The notes under the pieces were generated by a model that saw nothing but the letters and a program-made list of their open reading frames with translations, ran no database searches and was not told the DNA's origin. This document shows positions 1-14,518 of a stretch of DNA of 64,000 nucleotides, one piece after another. The position numbers were made by a program, and so were the translations under genes. Each line of letters opens with the position of its first letter. Positions within the stretch are counted from its first letter, which is position 1. The stretch comes from Copromyces sp. CBS 386.78 (lineage: Eukaryota; Ascomycota; Sordariomycetes; Sordariales; Sordariaceae). Location of the stretch: positions 530,076 through 594,075 of the forward strand of contig MU839092.1 of NCBI GenBank assembly GCA_030685235.1, in the 5' to 3' direction.

Positions 1-330
1 GGGCGATGGCCTTGAACTTGACTTCGGCTTCGGGGCGCTGGTCCTCGGGGACCTTGTCCGGATGGTGGATCAATGCGAGCTGGAGATCGAAGAGTCAGCT
101 CAATATCTAGAAACTTAGACACGCGATGGTAGGCGTAGTGACTGGACTGACCTTGCGATAAGCCTTCTTGATGTCATTAGGGCTAGCCGACTTGTCGACG
201 CCGAGGATGGCTACACGAAGTCGAGTTAGTACATGGTGAAACCGAGTGCCGGCATGGCGGCTAAAGTGTATTCGGTGGCAGCCTCACCATAGAGATCGAG
301 GTCGCCCTCGTCGCCGCTGTTGCTGCTCAT
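1..330 (-). CDS. J-domain (DnaJ/Hsp40) co-chaperone, 5' part only
   Basis: This is the N-terminus of an Hsp40-type protein that would stimulate an Hsp70 ATPase. Three exons read 330-288, 210-152 and 79-1, and the gene continues off the left edge. The start ATG is at 330. The joined peptide begins MSSNSGDEGDLDLYAILG, continues with a helix containing DIKKAYRKLAL, and carries the J-domain signature HPD followed by KVPEDQRPEAE. Introns 211-287 (donor GTGAGG) and 80-151 (donor GTCAGT) split the J-domain and keep the frame. The J-domain lies at the extreme N-terminus after a short acidic leader, as in Ydj1-like and DNAJC9-like fungal proteins. The domains that would decide the class (Gly/Phe region, zinc fingers) are outside the window. 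Confidence 0.9.
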
Positions 331-3628
<3,298 letters not shown>

Positions 3629-3944
3629 AAGAGAAGGAAAGGGGATTTTAACGTGTAAGGTATCGAAAGCCTTGGGCCTGTGATTATAGCTGTTGAGCCG
3701 TGTATTATTACTTTTTGTCTCGATCTAACCTTGGATCTAAGTTTTCACGGGCATGCATTGGGCTATCATCTCCAGTTTGTCCGTTCGGTCCTGTTGCCCC
3801 TAGCGATCCTCATATGTCTCCCTCAGTTTTAACATGCGGATATCTCTTTCATGCTACCCATAATAGCACTTTGCTTTCCCTCCCCGTTTCAGACGCTCCT
3901 GTCAACAATGTTTATCATTGTCCACACTTCAGCCCCTAAGGATA
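3629..3944. other. Convergent 3' intergenic region
   Basis: 316 bp between the stop codons of the GluRS and CSN5 genes. It should contain both polyadenylation regions. No gene or repeat seen. Confidence 0.5.
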
Positions 3945-5039
3945 TCATGGGTTCTCAGGCTGAGCACCCTGCGCTTGCCCACGGCAGCCACAGCCAAACA
4001 CCTTGCCTTTGACCTCCGCCGCCATCAGCCCAGACCTCTCCTTTGCAGCAATCTGCTTCACCTCGCCGAGCAACTTTTCAACGTTCTGATCGACCGCATC
4101 ACTCTTGGGTCCTTTTTGTCCAGTCGTTGAGAGCATCTCAATTGTTTTCGAAGCCTTCGAAATCCGGGATCCCAAATCCACCATCTGGCTGCTCGTGTAG
4201 TCCCTGTTGGTAAGCAGCGGGTTCTGGGCAAGCGTCTGCACCCAGTACTTATTCCACAACGTCTCCAACAGCTTACTATCGAGCGTGCTCTTGAAGTGCT
4301 CAACATCGAGCGCGTAATACCGATGACTGTGGGCGCCAAAGTCCTCCACTTTGTTCAGAGGGACGCTCTGTCCATCACCCGTCGTCGCGTTTGTCGCCAC
4401 GGGAGGCTTAACGCCTTCTGGAATTGTCCTAAACGCGCCGATCTCAACCTTGTTCTGACTGACCGTCCTGTCGGGGTCGATGACCACTGCCACGAAGGGC
4501 TCGTTGAACTGCTGCTGCAGGGATTGGGTGCCGACGTCGATGCCGCTTAGCCAGCAGCCGTAGCCCGGGTGTGAGTGGTACCATCCGATGACGTTCTCGT
4601 GGCGGTTCTCCTCACGGCAGAGGCGGAGGTATTCGACCATGTACTCGTTTGCTTCGTCCTGGGCGTTGACGCGGGTTTCTGTTCCCTCTACGGGTAAACG
4701 GTAGGCGTCGGTGATCACCATGGTGCTACCCTCAATGTAGCCCTGCATCATGCCCATGACCTCGAGGTTGCCACCGGAACGGGCGTGCATGACCATCTTG
4801 ATCATGGCGACGGAGGAGATGCGGACGGTTTTGAAGTATTTGTGATCGGTGGTCCATGGTCGTGCGTTGACAACGGCTTTGTGAGCTTCTGCGTCGTAGG
4901 CGTAAAGGGCATCGCGTTGGACGTCCACAAGGCCGGGGTTCGGTGGCAGCTCTATGATGGGGGTGGAGAGGTTAGCTGCCGTGAAGAGGTAGTGCAACAA
5001 GGAGTTCCGTTACTTTGCGCCCACGCAGAACTTACCCAT
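3945..5039 (-). CDS. CSN5: COP9 signalosome subunit 5, JAMM deneddylase
   Basis: Zinc metalloprotease subunit of the COP9 signalosome, which removes NEDD8 from cullins and so resets SCF-type ubiquitin ligases. The MPN+/JAMM domain is complete: an upstream Glu in [11 protein letters not shown], then [16 protein letters not shown] with the two His, Ser and Asp. The main exon is 4951-3945. Its frame is open upstream, but a clean acceptor lies at 4952-4954. The best first exon is only ATGG (5039-5036), followed by a perfect GTAAGT donor. The spliced start reads MELPPNPG, and the total is 1011 nt (336 aa). The start is the least certain part, because homologues often have a few more N-terminal residues. 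The C-terminus [14 protein letters not shown] is typical of fungal Csn5. Confidence 0.93.
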
Positions 5040-5914
5040 CTTGCCAAACGGTTGCTCTCGCCGAGCTGGTATAAGGTAGCTTGGGTTACCGCGAAAGCTT
5101 TGGGCGCGATATCGCGATGTTTTCCTGATGAATTGGTGTAGTAGGGTCGAAAGAGGATACAGATTGCTTTGTCAGATACAATCGAAGAAAAACAGCAGTT
5201 TCTCGTTGGATGATGATGCGTAACAGGCAACGATGCAAGCTGGACGCCCGGGCACGTTGAGTGGAAGTGGAAGCTCGAGTGCGGCAGGCAGTGGCATTCA
5301 ACCTCAGGTGGGGCGGGGTCGAATTACGGCGGGGCTCTGGGGGGTCCAGCGAAAGATACAGCCCGGGTTTGGTGAAGCTGATAAGCTTTTACCTAATCAG
5401 CCATCAAGGTTCTACTGCAAAAGGCACCACCTACTAAGACCTCTCAACGGGCGTCGAAGCCACGACAATGTCATTCGGAACTCGGTGTGCCAAAGTACAG
5501 CTCAAAAACTCAGTTGTAGAAATGGGAGGTTATGGTTACCACGGGTTGAGTAGTTGGACAGTGAGTCGTAGGCAGAGAGTGTACGTTATATCCACATAGG
5601 CCTCTGACGTTACGGACAGCCTGCCAGGCTCCCAGGTTATTTCTCACAACGCTTTGTATAGCATCACCGTACATCTTACAATCACATGCCATCATAATGA
5701 CAAGATGAAGCACCCGTCAAGAAGTGTACTTAGGAAGTTCCTGTTCATCAATACCACAGCCGCTCCTGGGAAGTCTACGCCGGGTAACCTTGTCCTGTGT
5801 CACACATATGTCTGTCCTGTCTTCGAACTTTTCCTCAGTACCGCTCAACAGCCTTCCGCGAATATAAATCTCTCCCATACCCATTCCCTTCTGCTTCTTC
5901 GCTGTGGCATCCTT
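5040..5914. other. Intergenic region upstream of CSN5
   Basis: About 875 bp between the CSN5 start and the stop of prephenate dehydrogenase, both on the minus strand. It should hold the CSN5 promoter and the upstream gene's 3' end. The reading frame running across 5654-6208 on the plus strand is mostly antisense to the dehydrogenase. Nothing else was recognised. Confidence 0.45.
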
Positions 5915-7786
5915 TTAATCCTTCTCATCACTCGCCAGAACAGCCTTGATCATCGCGTTACCAACCTCTACCGCTCCCTTGAACCTCGGCTCAAAGAAAG
6001 CCTGGGTAACCGCAAACCGCTCCCTCCAGGTCTCGAACTGCCTGAGACCAACACACTCAGCCCAGCCCGCAGCCGCAATGGTAAACTGCAAGTCGTCCCT
6101 TCGGAAAGTGCGATCCTCGATGCCGACCTTCAAGCACTCATCCAGCAGTCCCGGGGTCCTGAACAAGTGCTCGGTGACGCCCAGCCAGAGCCGGAACAGG
6201 GGAGTTGAGCAGATCATGTGGTCGTACGGCACGATGCCCAGGGCGCTCCAGCAGTCGACCATGGCCAGCAGCGAGAGATGGTTGTTAGGCAGGGACGGAG
6301 CCGAAGGGCCGGCGTTCTCGGGCGGGCGGAGGCTAAACTGGTCGAGTACGTCGTCGCGGAGGAGAGGCTTGCTTTCCCACTTGGGGCTGCCCTCGGCGCC
6401 GAAGACCTTTTCCTTGGCGGCGTAGACGCGGGCGCGGAGCTCGTCGGCGCGACCCTCCAGCATGAGGTAGAACAGCTCGGTGGTGGACTTGGCGAACTGG
6501 GCGATCTGCTTGTGGGCTTCGGGGTTGAGGATGGCGAGGCCGGCATAGACGTGCCACTTTTGGGCGTAGATGCGGAGCATGAGGTTGATCTTGACGTTTT
6601 CGATGCCGCCGACATAACGGGTTCCCTCCCAGGGGAATTGCTTGGTTGCGTGCCAGGCCTTGCCCATGCTGAGGAAAGCAGCGTGGGTGACGGCTTGGGT
6701 ATCGGCCGTGATGCGGTCGTGTTCCTCGGCGCTCAGGTAGACAACCTTGGAGTTGAGGCAGGAGAGTACATGCTCGACCTTGGCGAAAGACTCGTCGGAG
6801 GCGCGATGCTTGATGAGCACCAACGGCTGGCCCTTGGCATCGACATTGGGGCCGTGGAGGGAGTGGCAGGATACGATGTCAACGTCGGCGGGCAGGTACT
6901 TTTCGAAGGCCTTGATCTCGGGGTCTTTACAGGACGTCTGGCCGCCAACGATGGCACCGAGCTTGGTCGCTAGAAACGAGGCATACGGTTAAGGTCAGGT
7001 CTACGCGATGAAAGAGAAGTCATGGCAACACACATGGACCATACTGGGCGACGACACGATCAATGACCGCCGCCTCAACACTGTAGATGATGTAATCGCT
7101 GGCGCGAGACACGAGATGACCGTTGCGGAGGATGTGTATATTGTTCTAGAAAGCAAAATATGAAGACTCAGCACTGATTCTGCTGTAGAGAGATCGGGGT
7201 AAATGTGTGCGACCGTACATTCCCCTCGAACTCTTTGACCAGCTCATCATATTTCTCTTCCCTGTCGCAGGCCATGATCCTGGAAAGGATCGTTAGCTAA
7301 CCAACTCCTGATCATGCTACAACACTAAGGATCTGTTGATATCTGGTCAGCGCGAGTCCCTTACAAAAGCTGATAGAAAAAAAGATGTGTGAAGATGTGT
7401 TTGTTTCAGACGAAAATTGTAAGGTAGCTGAGATTTTTCATCATGGAAAGCTCCCTACACAAACTGGGACCGGAACGGTTGACCAGCCGTGACAGGCGCG
7501 ATACTCTAGCCAAATGCACTCAAGTCATCATGTTATGGGTGTGGCGGGAAATGAGAAAAATGTTGGAACATACCATTTCAAAGCTGCGTGAGATTGTCGT
7601 AGGCTAGTCGCGGTGAAAGGCTCCGCGAGGGGCCTGGAAGTGATAGACAATGAGACGAGCGAGGAAGAATTATTACCTCCAACCTGCGCTGCTGAGTCTC
7701 CGGGCGTACATCTTGCCCATATCACCCATGCCAATCAGGCCGACAGTGAAGCCAGCCATCTTGGAGGGTTGCGATGTCGAAGCCAT
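5915..7786 (-). CDS. TYR1: Prephenate dehydrogenase (NADP+), tyrosine biosynthesis
   Basis: Oxidatively decarboxylates prephenate to 4-hydroxyphenylpyruvate, the tyrosine branch of the shikimate-derived pathway. Exons 7786-7677, 7279-7219, 7145-7040 and 6969-5915 give 1332 nt (443 aa), close to the 452 aa of yeast Tyr1. The start MASTSQPSKMAGFTVG leads into the Rossmann fold with GLIGMGDMGKMYARRL. Later blocks match the yeast enzyme: ACDREEKYDELVKE, NGHLVSRASDYIIYSVEA, IVGGQTSCKDPEI, HSLHGPNVDAKGQPLVLIKH and the all-helical domain with HAAFLSMG. All introns have GT donors; the first is nearly 400 nt. Divergent from the RCC1-like gene. Confidence 0.95.
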
Positions 7787-8251
7787 GTTGATGCGTGTGT
7801 TGTTTCTCTTTCCAGTAAAACCGGTCGCTTGCGGCAGCTATCACATCGTCACACAAGATCCTCGGCACCAATGAAGCACTCGCTCGATGATCGCGCGAGA
7901 AGCAATGGGTGAGGCTGCGTTGCTGTTGCTGGCTTTGTGGTTCGGAAGGAAGAAATTTTCAATTCGGGAGCCGCAAGGTGGGATTTTAAAGTGACTGGAA
8001 AATCTTGGGGCTTGTCCCCACTTTGATTTGCACTTGAAAGCTCGGACCATTTTGACCCGACACCGCAAATGGAGCCACCCTTCCGAACTTGGCGGACCGA
8101 ACCAGGACTCCACCTATGTCCCGGCCCGGCACCGGCTGCGGAAGCTGCAATGAATGCCGTCATCCTTGTCGCCACGGGGACGCTTCTAAGAAAACAGCAA
8201 GTCAACAACACTGCACCGCGTTCAGCCCGCCACTCGATAAATCATTTCACA
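7787..8251. other. Divergent promoter region TYR1 / RCC1-like gene
   Basis: 465 bp between two divergent start codons. It contains a fairly AT-rich stretch near 7930-8050. No specific regulatory motif could be assigned. Confidence 0.45.
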
Positions 8252-9361
8252 ATGCTGTTACTATTCGCTCTTGGGTCTAACGGTTCCGGCCAGCTGGGCA
8301 TCGGCCACAAAGAAGACGTTTCCGTTCCAAAGGATGCCCATTTTGATGCAGACCTCCCGGCTACCACCTCCATCGCTAAGATTGCTGCCGGAGGTAACCA
8401 CACGATAATACTGACTACGACGGGCGACGTCTACTGGAGCGGAGACCCAAATACCGGCGCCTGCGGCAAGTTCACCCAAACGCAAATCTCGCAGCCTCCT
8501 CGATTTTATCCCGTCGATTTTTCATCTGTGTCATCACCCCAAGACCCATTCGGGGTAGGTCTCGTTGCAGCTACCTGGGAAGCGAGCATCTTTACCCGCC
8601 TGGATGCCCAGGGCCGCAATACCAGAATCTACTCTTGCGGCACCGGCCAGAAAGGAGAGCTAGGCTTGGGCAACTTCATCTTCCGCACGGCTACTCCGTC
8701 TCTTATCCCAGATTTTCCTCCCCCAGGCACGGAGGTTGTCGATCTCGCCGCTTGTATGGGCCATGTCGTTGCGGTCTTAGGCAATGGTGACGTTTGGGGG
8801 TGGGGTAATGGCCGGAAGGGTCAGATCGGAGCGCCAGAGGACATCGTTCACTCACCCCGGAAAATTGAGGGTTTGAGCTTCAAGGTTGTGAAAGCTGTCT
8901 GTGGAAAGGAGTTCACATGCTTTCTGGGAAGTCCAGGAAGCGGTAACATCATGGTCCTTGGGTCAGACAAATGGGGAATCAAGGCTAGAGTCCCGGGCCA
9001 GGTTGCCGGATGGCGAGAGGTTGGCGCCAGTTGGGGCAATCTGTTCATCTTGAAGGCAGATGGAAGCCTGCTGAGCTGGGGTCGAAATGACCATGGTCAA
9101 CTCGCTCCCGACAATCTGTCCCAAGTCAAACATATTGCGGTGGGGAGCGAACACGTACTGGCTTTGAGCGAGGAGGGTGATGTCACAGCATGGGGATGGG
9201 GTGAACACGGCAACTGCGGACCGCTCAGTACTTCGGCTGCCACAAAGGGTCAGCAGAACGTTATTGCGTCGTCCAAGTTCATTCCTCCGGGCGCTAAAAT
9301 AGCCACTATTGGAGCCGGATGCGCAACCAGTTGGGTGGCCATACAGATGCCGTCAACTTAG
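8252..9361 (+). CDS. RCC1-repeat protein, Ats1/Kti13-like
   Basis: Predicted seven-bladed beta-propeller protein of 369 aa from a single exon. The first residues MLLLFALGSNGSGQLGIG, then a HKEDVSVP segment, match the N-terminus of yeast Ats1/Kti13, which works with Kti11/Dph3 in diphthamide and Elongator-dependent tRNA modification. RCC1-type repeats recur along the chain: AAGGNHTIILTTTGDVYWSG, SCGTGQKGELGLGNF, GDVWGWGNGRKGQIG, GSLLSWGRNDHGQLA and GDVTAWGWGEHGNCG. The ATG at 8252 is preferred because homology starts there; the frame is open upstream to 8069 but without family similarity. The assignment to Ats1 rather than another RCC1 protein rests on the N-terminus and length. It converges on RAD9 with only 95 bp between stops. 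Confidence 0.85.
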   Translation: MLLLFALGSNGSGQLGIGHKEDVSVPKDAHFDADLPATTSIAKIAAGGNHTIILTTTGDVYWSGDPNTGACGKFTQTQISQPPRFYPVDFSSVSSPQDPFGVGLVAATWEASIFTRLDAQGRNTRIYSCGTGQKGELGLGNFIFRTATPSLIPDFPPPGTEVVDLAACMGHVVAVLGNGDVWGWGNGRKGQIGAPEDIVHSPRKIEGLSFKVVKAVCGKEFTCFLGSPGSGNIMVLGSDKWGIKARVPGQVAGWREVGASWGNLFILKADGSLLSWGRNDHGQLAPDNLSQVKHIAVGSEHVLALSEEGDVTAWGWGEHGNCGPLSTSAATKGQQNVIASSKFIPPGAKIATIGAGCATSWVAIQMPST

Positions 9362-9456
9362 AGCCTGGGAACAGAGATGCCGAGGAAGACTGACAAGCGG
9401 TACGTGACAGTACATGACAAAACTGCTATCCCCTAAGCGCTACTTGGTTTACCTCG

Positions 9457-11182
9457 TCAAGCGGAAAACAATCCAAAGCGTCGGACCTGGTCTTCAGTTA
9501 GTATAAAACAAAAAGCACAAGGAACAACATATTGCATGCCTCTGAGAGCTGCTGGGTTGGCTCGAGTCCCCCAGCAAGTCTTTCTGGTTCATTGCCGGGC
9601 ACAGCCGGTCGTGCCAGTAAACTACTGATTCGCAAGGATGACTGGTTCTGGAATGGATGTTAGCCATTTTCCTGCAAACTAGAGGAAACAGGCGTAAAAG
9701 TACCGGCTCGCCCGTTGCATTCCACTCTACTCTGGCGTTGTCTACCTCATCATCGTCCTCACGATCCACGGGCTCCCACTGCTGGTCTTCGTCGTCTTGT
9801 TCAACAAACAGTGGTGAATCTGATCGATCAGACCTGGCGGTCACCGGGGCTCGAGGCGGTACGGGTGGTGGTCTAATTTCGAATTGCGTCTGTCGTGGTC
9901 GTGGAGAGATCTTTTGTTGAGGAGGATTCTGCACTGGCATTGGGGCTTCTTGGGCCTGGTTGCCTGCAGCAGAGCCCTCAGGCTTGGACACAGGACTCGG
10001 GCCCGGACCCGGTTTTGGGGTCTTTGAAGCCCTCGCTCTGGTATTTTTGTGCTTCTGGGTGATGGCATCCTGTTCTCCAACCGTCATGAGGATGAACTCA
10101 CACAGGATACCGTCCGCACTATAAGACAACTTCATCGGCCGTCCGGGCTCCGAGTAGTAGGTTGCGAGTTCTCCGCTGGTTATTTGAGCGTGTTGGAGAA
10201 TGGCACGGAAATCTTTGACACTAATGATGATGTGAAGCTTGTCTTGCACATTAACATCGTCAAACTCGGCCATTTCCACGGAAATGTTGGTGTGAAGCGG
10301 CTTCTTGAGGACAGCTTTTTACGCCATTGTCAGCATCGTCTAACTTGGGTTGAAGTGATATCTCACAAACCTTCATTGCTATTAGGCCCACGCTTTTGCA
10401 ACTTTTCCGTGAAGCAGGTGAAGTTCACAACACGATCGTCATCATCCGTGTTTATATCAAGCAACTCGATACCCGGACCGAAATGATCCATGAGTTGTCG
10501 CAGTGTGTTGGATGAAATCGACCAGCGATTCGCAGCCTCGTCCTTAGCAAACTTGGCATGAGTTGGTAGCTTTGACTCGAACGGTAGAGAGTGAGACGCG
10601 GTGATTCCTGTAACGCTGTGAGCTTTGTGGGTATGATGACTATGGTAGGAAGCGTTATATACCGTTCCTGCAAGAGACTCTTGCAATCAACCGGCTCTTC
10701 TTGCCAGGGCCATCGTCAATGGCAACATCACAGCGCTCTATGGAAGCATCTTTATCTCGTGCAGAATCACTGCCTTGACGAGAACGAAAAATAGGCAAGA
10801 GGGACTGGGAGAATTTGTTAGGAGATGCAAAGAACAGGGGTTCTAGGACTGAGCACTCACTCGAATGTAGAGCTGGCAGAAGAATCTGTCACGATACTGG
10901 GCATTTCCCTCGAAATGGTAACGGGAGAAGAACCTGTTGGCGGCAAAGGTGAAGCAAACGTATGCTGACTTTGAAATGTTTAGAGTGGTCAAGGTAAGCT
11001 AAGAGACAAATGTGTTAACAGCCGTAATCTTTCGAGAAGAGATATCGGTGAATCCTTCACGAACGTACCTTGTCCTTTCTTGCTTCCAAGCAGACATCAT
11101 CACTGAACTTGTACAGGCAGGCGAGGGCGTCGTGGAAAACAGAGACGCCTTCCTCGCTGAGCGTGAAGTTCAAGATTACCAT
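9457..11182 (-). CDS. RAD9: Rad9, 9-1-1 DNA damage checkpoint clamp subunit
   Basis: PCNA-like subunit of the Rad9-Hus1-Rad1 clamp, loaded at damaged DNA to activate ATR/Mec1-type kinase signalling. Seven exons: 11182-11069, 10998-10861, 10804-10663, 10607-10371, 10314-9704, 9647-9540 and 9486-9457 (459 aa). The N-terminus MVILNFTLSEEGVSVFHDAL, then CLYKFSDDVCLEARKDK, and the block LHIIISVKDFRAILQHA are diagnostic. After about residue 275 the chain becomes a Pro/Ser-rich disordered tail with acidic patches. The last two exons are inferred: a 56-nt intron with GCTAAC, then a GC-AG intron. Splicing gives PTQQLSEVRRFGLFSA, which fits the conserved Rad9 C-terminal motif. Without these splices the frame ends in an unrelated hydrophobic tail. 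Confidence 0.92.
9487..9539 (-). other. GC-AG intron (RAD9 last intron)
   Basis: A 53-nt intron with donor GAG|GCATGC, a consensus ACTAAC branch site and a CAG acceptor. Removing it restores the Rad9 C-terminal motif VRRFGLF. The donor resembles those in the GluRS and MPP6 genes of this window. Confidence 0.75.
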
Positions 11183-12634
11183 TTTTGTCCGCCGTGTGGC
11201 AAATAGCCAGTCGATTTATCTTCTTTTGACCAGAAGGGGTTTTTCGAGTTTTCAGATCCAGCCGCTCAACCACCCGCATCAATTCAGCGATCTCTGTTGT
11301 GGTTAACAGAAGGAAGGGAGCTTGGACCGGAGGGTGATGGAAACCAAGTCAAGGGCCAACGAGTGTGCTACGAGTGCTCCTTCCCTTCGTGATGGAAAAC
11401 CTCAACGCTGTGCCACAGGCGGGAGGGTGCAAGGGGCCAACTGTTGCACCCTCAGCTTTCACGTTTGCAGCGTGTTGGAACACGTTTGGAGCGGTAAATT
11501 TCACTGCCTACCCACTATCAGCCAAATCCAGGGCAGGGCGCTCGGTCGTCTCCCAGACTTCACCGATGACATCTCTCCCACTCGCGTCTTCGTGTAGCTT
11601 GAAGCCAAACTCGAGAAGGCAAAATCTACCATGACAAGTTCAAAACATATGGGAGCTCCCCATTATTTTGCGACGATCTTTCTTTGCTGGATTCCGTCTG
11701 AATTTCAAGAAGTGATCTGGTAGTACTTTTCAAGCAGTAACAATTAACTCGATCTGATTGGCTATCTTCTCGACCCTTGCGGGGTCACTGGATTTCTGAG
11801 GCAACACCAGCACTGGTCAACACTTCCGAGCAGCCAAACACGATTCTGAAAACACCAGCTTGGAAAGCTGTGAATGAAAGCACACACGCAGTTCTGGATT
11901 ACCGCTGAGCGCGCTCTGATCATTTTTCCATGTGCATCAACCAAGGGTTCTGGTGCCCTATTTACTGCCAAAAAATTGACATCCGGTCTTCAAAATCTTC
12001 AACCTTCTCACCCCTATGTTCAAAAACCGCCCAAGTCGCTTTGACAATTGGGACACGCCCATCTCGTCTTCTGCTTCCCCCTTCTGACCAAATAATTGCG
12101 CCTTTTGTCCATTTGGTCAATTCCCCCGCGAAGCTGAGCCGAAAAAATCCGTCGCCGTCCGACTGGTCTACGTCGTCGACAAGTGCGTTATAGGAACCCA
12201 GCAAGGAAGACAGCCACATTCAGAAGCCGACTTTGTCGTGAGCATTACAGCTGGACGTGGGCATCGTCACGGTATATTCGACCTTCAATTTATCTTCGCA
12301 GCCACTCCTCCACAACCAGCCTGGGCGGTCCGGATTTTTCTTCAAGGCTCCTGTTGGTCACACCAGTGCCTCATTCTGCTTGTCGAGATAACCCACTCTC
12401 CCACAGTTCCTTTGAGTTCCGCTTCAAGATCGGGGTGCTTTTTCGTCTCTCTCTCTCCATATCACAATACTAAGTTGATACTTGTTACCGTAACTGCTTC
12501 TCCAGTTCCTCTCAACCTTGCAATATTTTTCTGACATTTTACCCAGACAAATTTAATAAAGCCATCCTCTTCCGCCGGGCCGTGGGCAACTATCCTGCAT
12601 CTCGCATTCCCTCTTCCATGTCATCACATGTTCC
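11183..12634. other. Divergent intergenic region RAD9 / F-box gene
   Basis: About 1.45 kb between divergent starts. CT-rich sequence with short T runs lies just upstream of the F-box gene (12420-12560), typical of a fungal promoter and leader. No convincing open frame. Confidence 0.45.
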
Positions 12635-14518
12635 ATGATGCCTCGATCGAAAGTTGCCATGACCTTCCGGGGCTTTCCCCAAGAACTTTGGTTTCTCATT
12701 GCCGAACAGGCTGTAAATTCTCGCGACACATCGACATTGTTACTCCTTGCTCGTCTCAGTCGGGCCATGGCGGACTTTGCCTTGCCACGGATGTACGGCA
12801 TCCCCTACGACCCTCGCCAGCCGAGCAGCGAGTACAGGAAGTACAACCACCCGGACAAGCAATCGGTCTCTTTCTGGAGGTCTGTCATTGTGTCCAGCTT
12901 AGGGCGAACCTTATATCCATATTGCTGTTGGATCAACACATTTGACTTCTCCGGCCTCTTCCTATTCCTCAAGGGGATAAGCAAATCTGAGGATGTCCAA
13001 CTGCGTCAAAAATTCTACAGCACCCCGCTTCGCTACTTGGAACTACTCAATACCGAGATGCCCAATTTTCGTAGTGTTGATGGTTCGGGCCCGCACGTGC
13101 TGTTCTGCGAACTCGTCACCAAGATCACAGAAGGTATTAAAGCCACTGTTGACCAAGGGGACGTCACTTCTCGCTTAGCCAAGATTATTTTTCCGAACCT
13201 AGAATACCCTCCCTCTATTATCTACTTTCCTGTTTGGATTTCAAGGCTTACTAGATTGAGAGCGCTCGGTCTCAAAGACGCACGCTTACTCACTGACAAG
13301 GCGGCTCTGGCTCTTGCTCGGAATTGCCCTGCCCTTCAAGATTTGTACGTATTCCCCGGTCCCCCACTAATATGCAAGTATGACTTTTCACAGAGGCCTT
13401 CCCAGCCGTCCTTGTCAAACCTTAGTTACTAACTTGGTAAACGCATTAGCTCATGTGCGATTATAGCTGAGGAGGAAACTGAAAACCACCTGGCCATTTT
13501 GCTGCAGAGTCTTCCTCCTAACACAATGGGTATGCACGTCCCCTCATCGAACCTAGTGAATAACTGTAGCTTACCAAACACAGCATCTTTCAGAGTCACA
13601 CGGGGTATTGTTCACGGCCAAAAGATACTAGAGGCTTTGGATAGGCATTCCGGCTCTTTGAGACGCCTTGTGCTTGCAAAACTGGGGCCAAGGGCGCTGA
13701 GTGCATTGAACCAACTCCGAAATTGCAATGCATTGGAGATTTTGTCTCTCAATGCTTCGGACGTCAACGCACACTTTGACTTCGCACGGTCAGAAACAGC
13801 AGTCTATGATCAGTGTGTGGAATGGCTGCGAGGCTGCTACCAACTGAAGGATCTCAGCTTGCTCCGTTTCCCAAGCGCCACGCAACTACTCAAGGATTCA
13901 TTGACAGGGCCAAAGCTCCGTCTCAAATCTCTCACCCTGGTTGAAGTTGAGGCAAGTGCGCCCTGGTACAATGAACTGCATCACCAAGCGAAACTTGAGT
14001 GCTTGGAAATTGTTGTTCCAGACTTAGGGCTTCTTGCACTTGGACCTGCTAGTGGGAGATGCCAGGGCCTTGCTGCAGGCATATCTCGCTGTCCTGAGTT
14101 AACCGAACTGCACACGGAAGATTACCTCTCGGTCGCGGATATCCGCAAGATCAGCGAAGGGGCTTTGAAGTTGGAACGTATTGCCTTCAGCGGGACTCTG
14201 GTTCATGATGAGCATATCATGCCGCTTGCAAATCTCCCACGCCTAAAGGAAGTTCATGTCATGGGTGACTCGTCATTCACGGCCTCGGGGATCCTGAGAT
14301 TCTTCGAGAAGATGGAAGGGAACGCTGATCACGACCATCGGGGATTTAGTTTCAGCGCGGCGTTCCAGCAAGGCACCTTGTTCGGACTGGAAGAAGACAG
14401 GCGCCTTCGTAAGGCAGCCGAGCGAGCCTTTGATGGCAGTGTTACTATTACCTACGTTGACTCTGACGGAGAAGATCATTACCGCGAGAGACCCAACCGT
14501 AACCGGTTCTTTGTATAG
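12635..14518 (+). CDS. F-box / leucine-rich-repeat-like protein
   Basis: Hypothetical protein with a degenerate F-box near the N-terminus (FPQELWFLIAEQ ... LLLLARLSRAMADFALPRMY, roughly residues 13-55), followed by LRR-like segments such as LTRLRALGLKDARLLTDKAA and LRRLVLAKLGPRALSALNQL. Such proteins usually serve as substrate receptors of SCF ubiquitin ligases. Exons 12635-13344, 13450-13529 and 13584-14518 give 574 aa. Intron 1 has a GTACGT donor and an ACTAAC branch site. Intron 2 (54 nt, GTATGC...CAG) keeps the frame whether spliced or retained, so it is less certain; splicing gives a better LPPNTMASFRVTRG junction. Two adjacent ATGs (12635, 12638) could serve as the start. No family name can be assigned. 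Confidence 0.75.

Noticed and set aside
6218..6973. 251-codon plus-strand frame opposite prephenate dehydrogenase
   Set aside because: Shadow of the coding strand; Gly/Leu/Val-rich composition without domain, while the minus strand encodes a clear Tyr1.
9498..9539. Unspliced RAD9 end with a hydrophobic tail
   Set aside because: The tail (LFLVLFVLY) is unlike Rad9, and an intron with a consensus branch site restores the conserved terminal motif.
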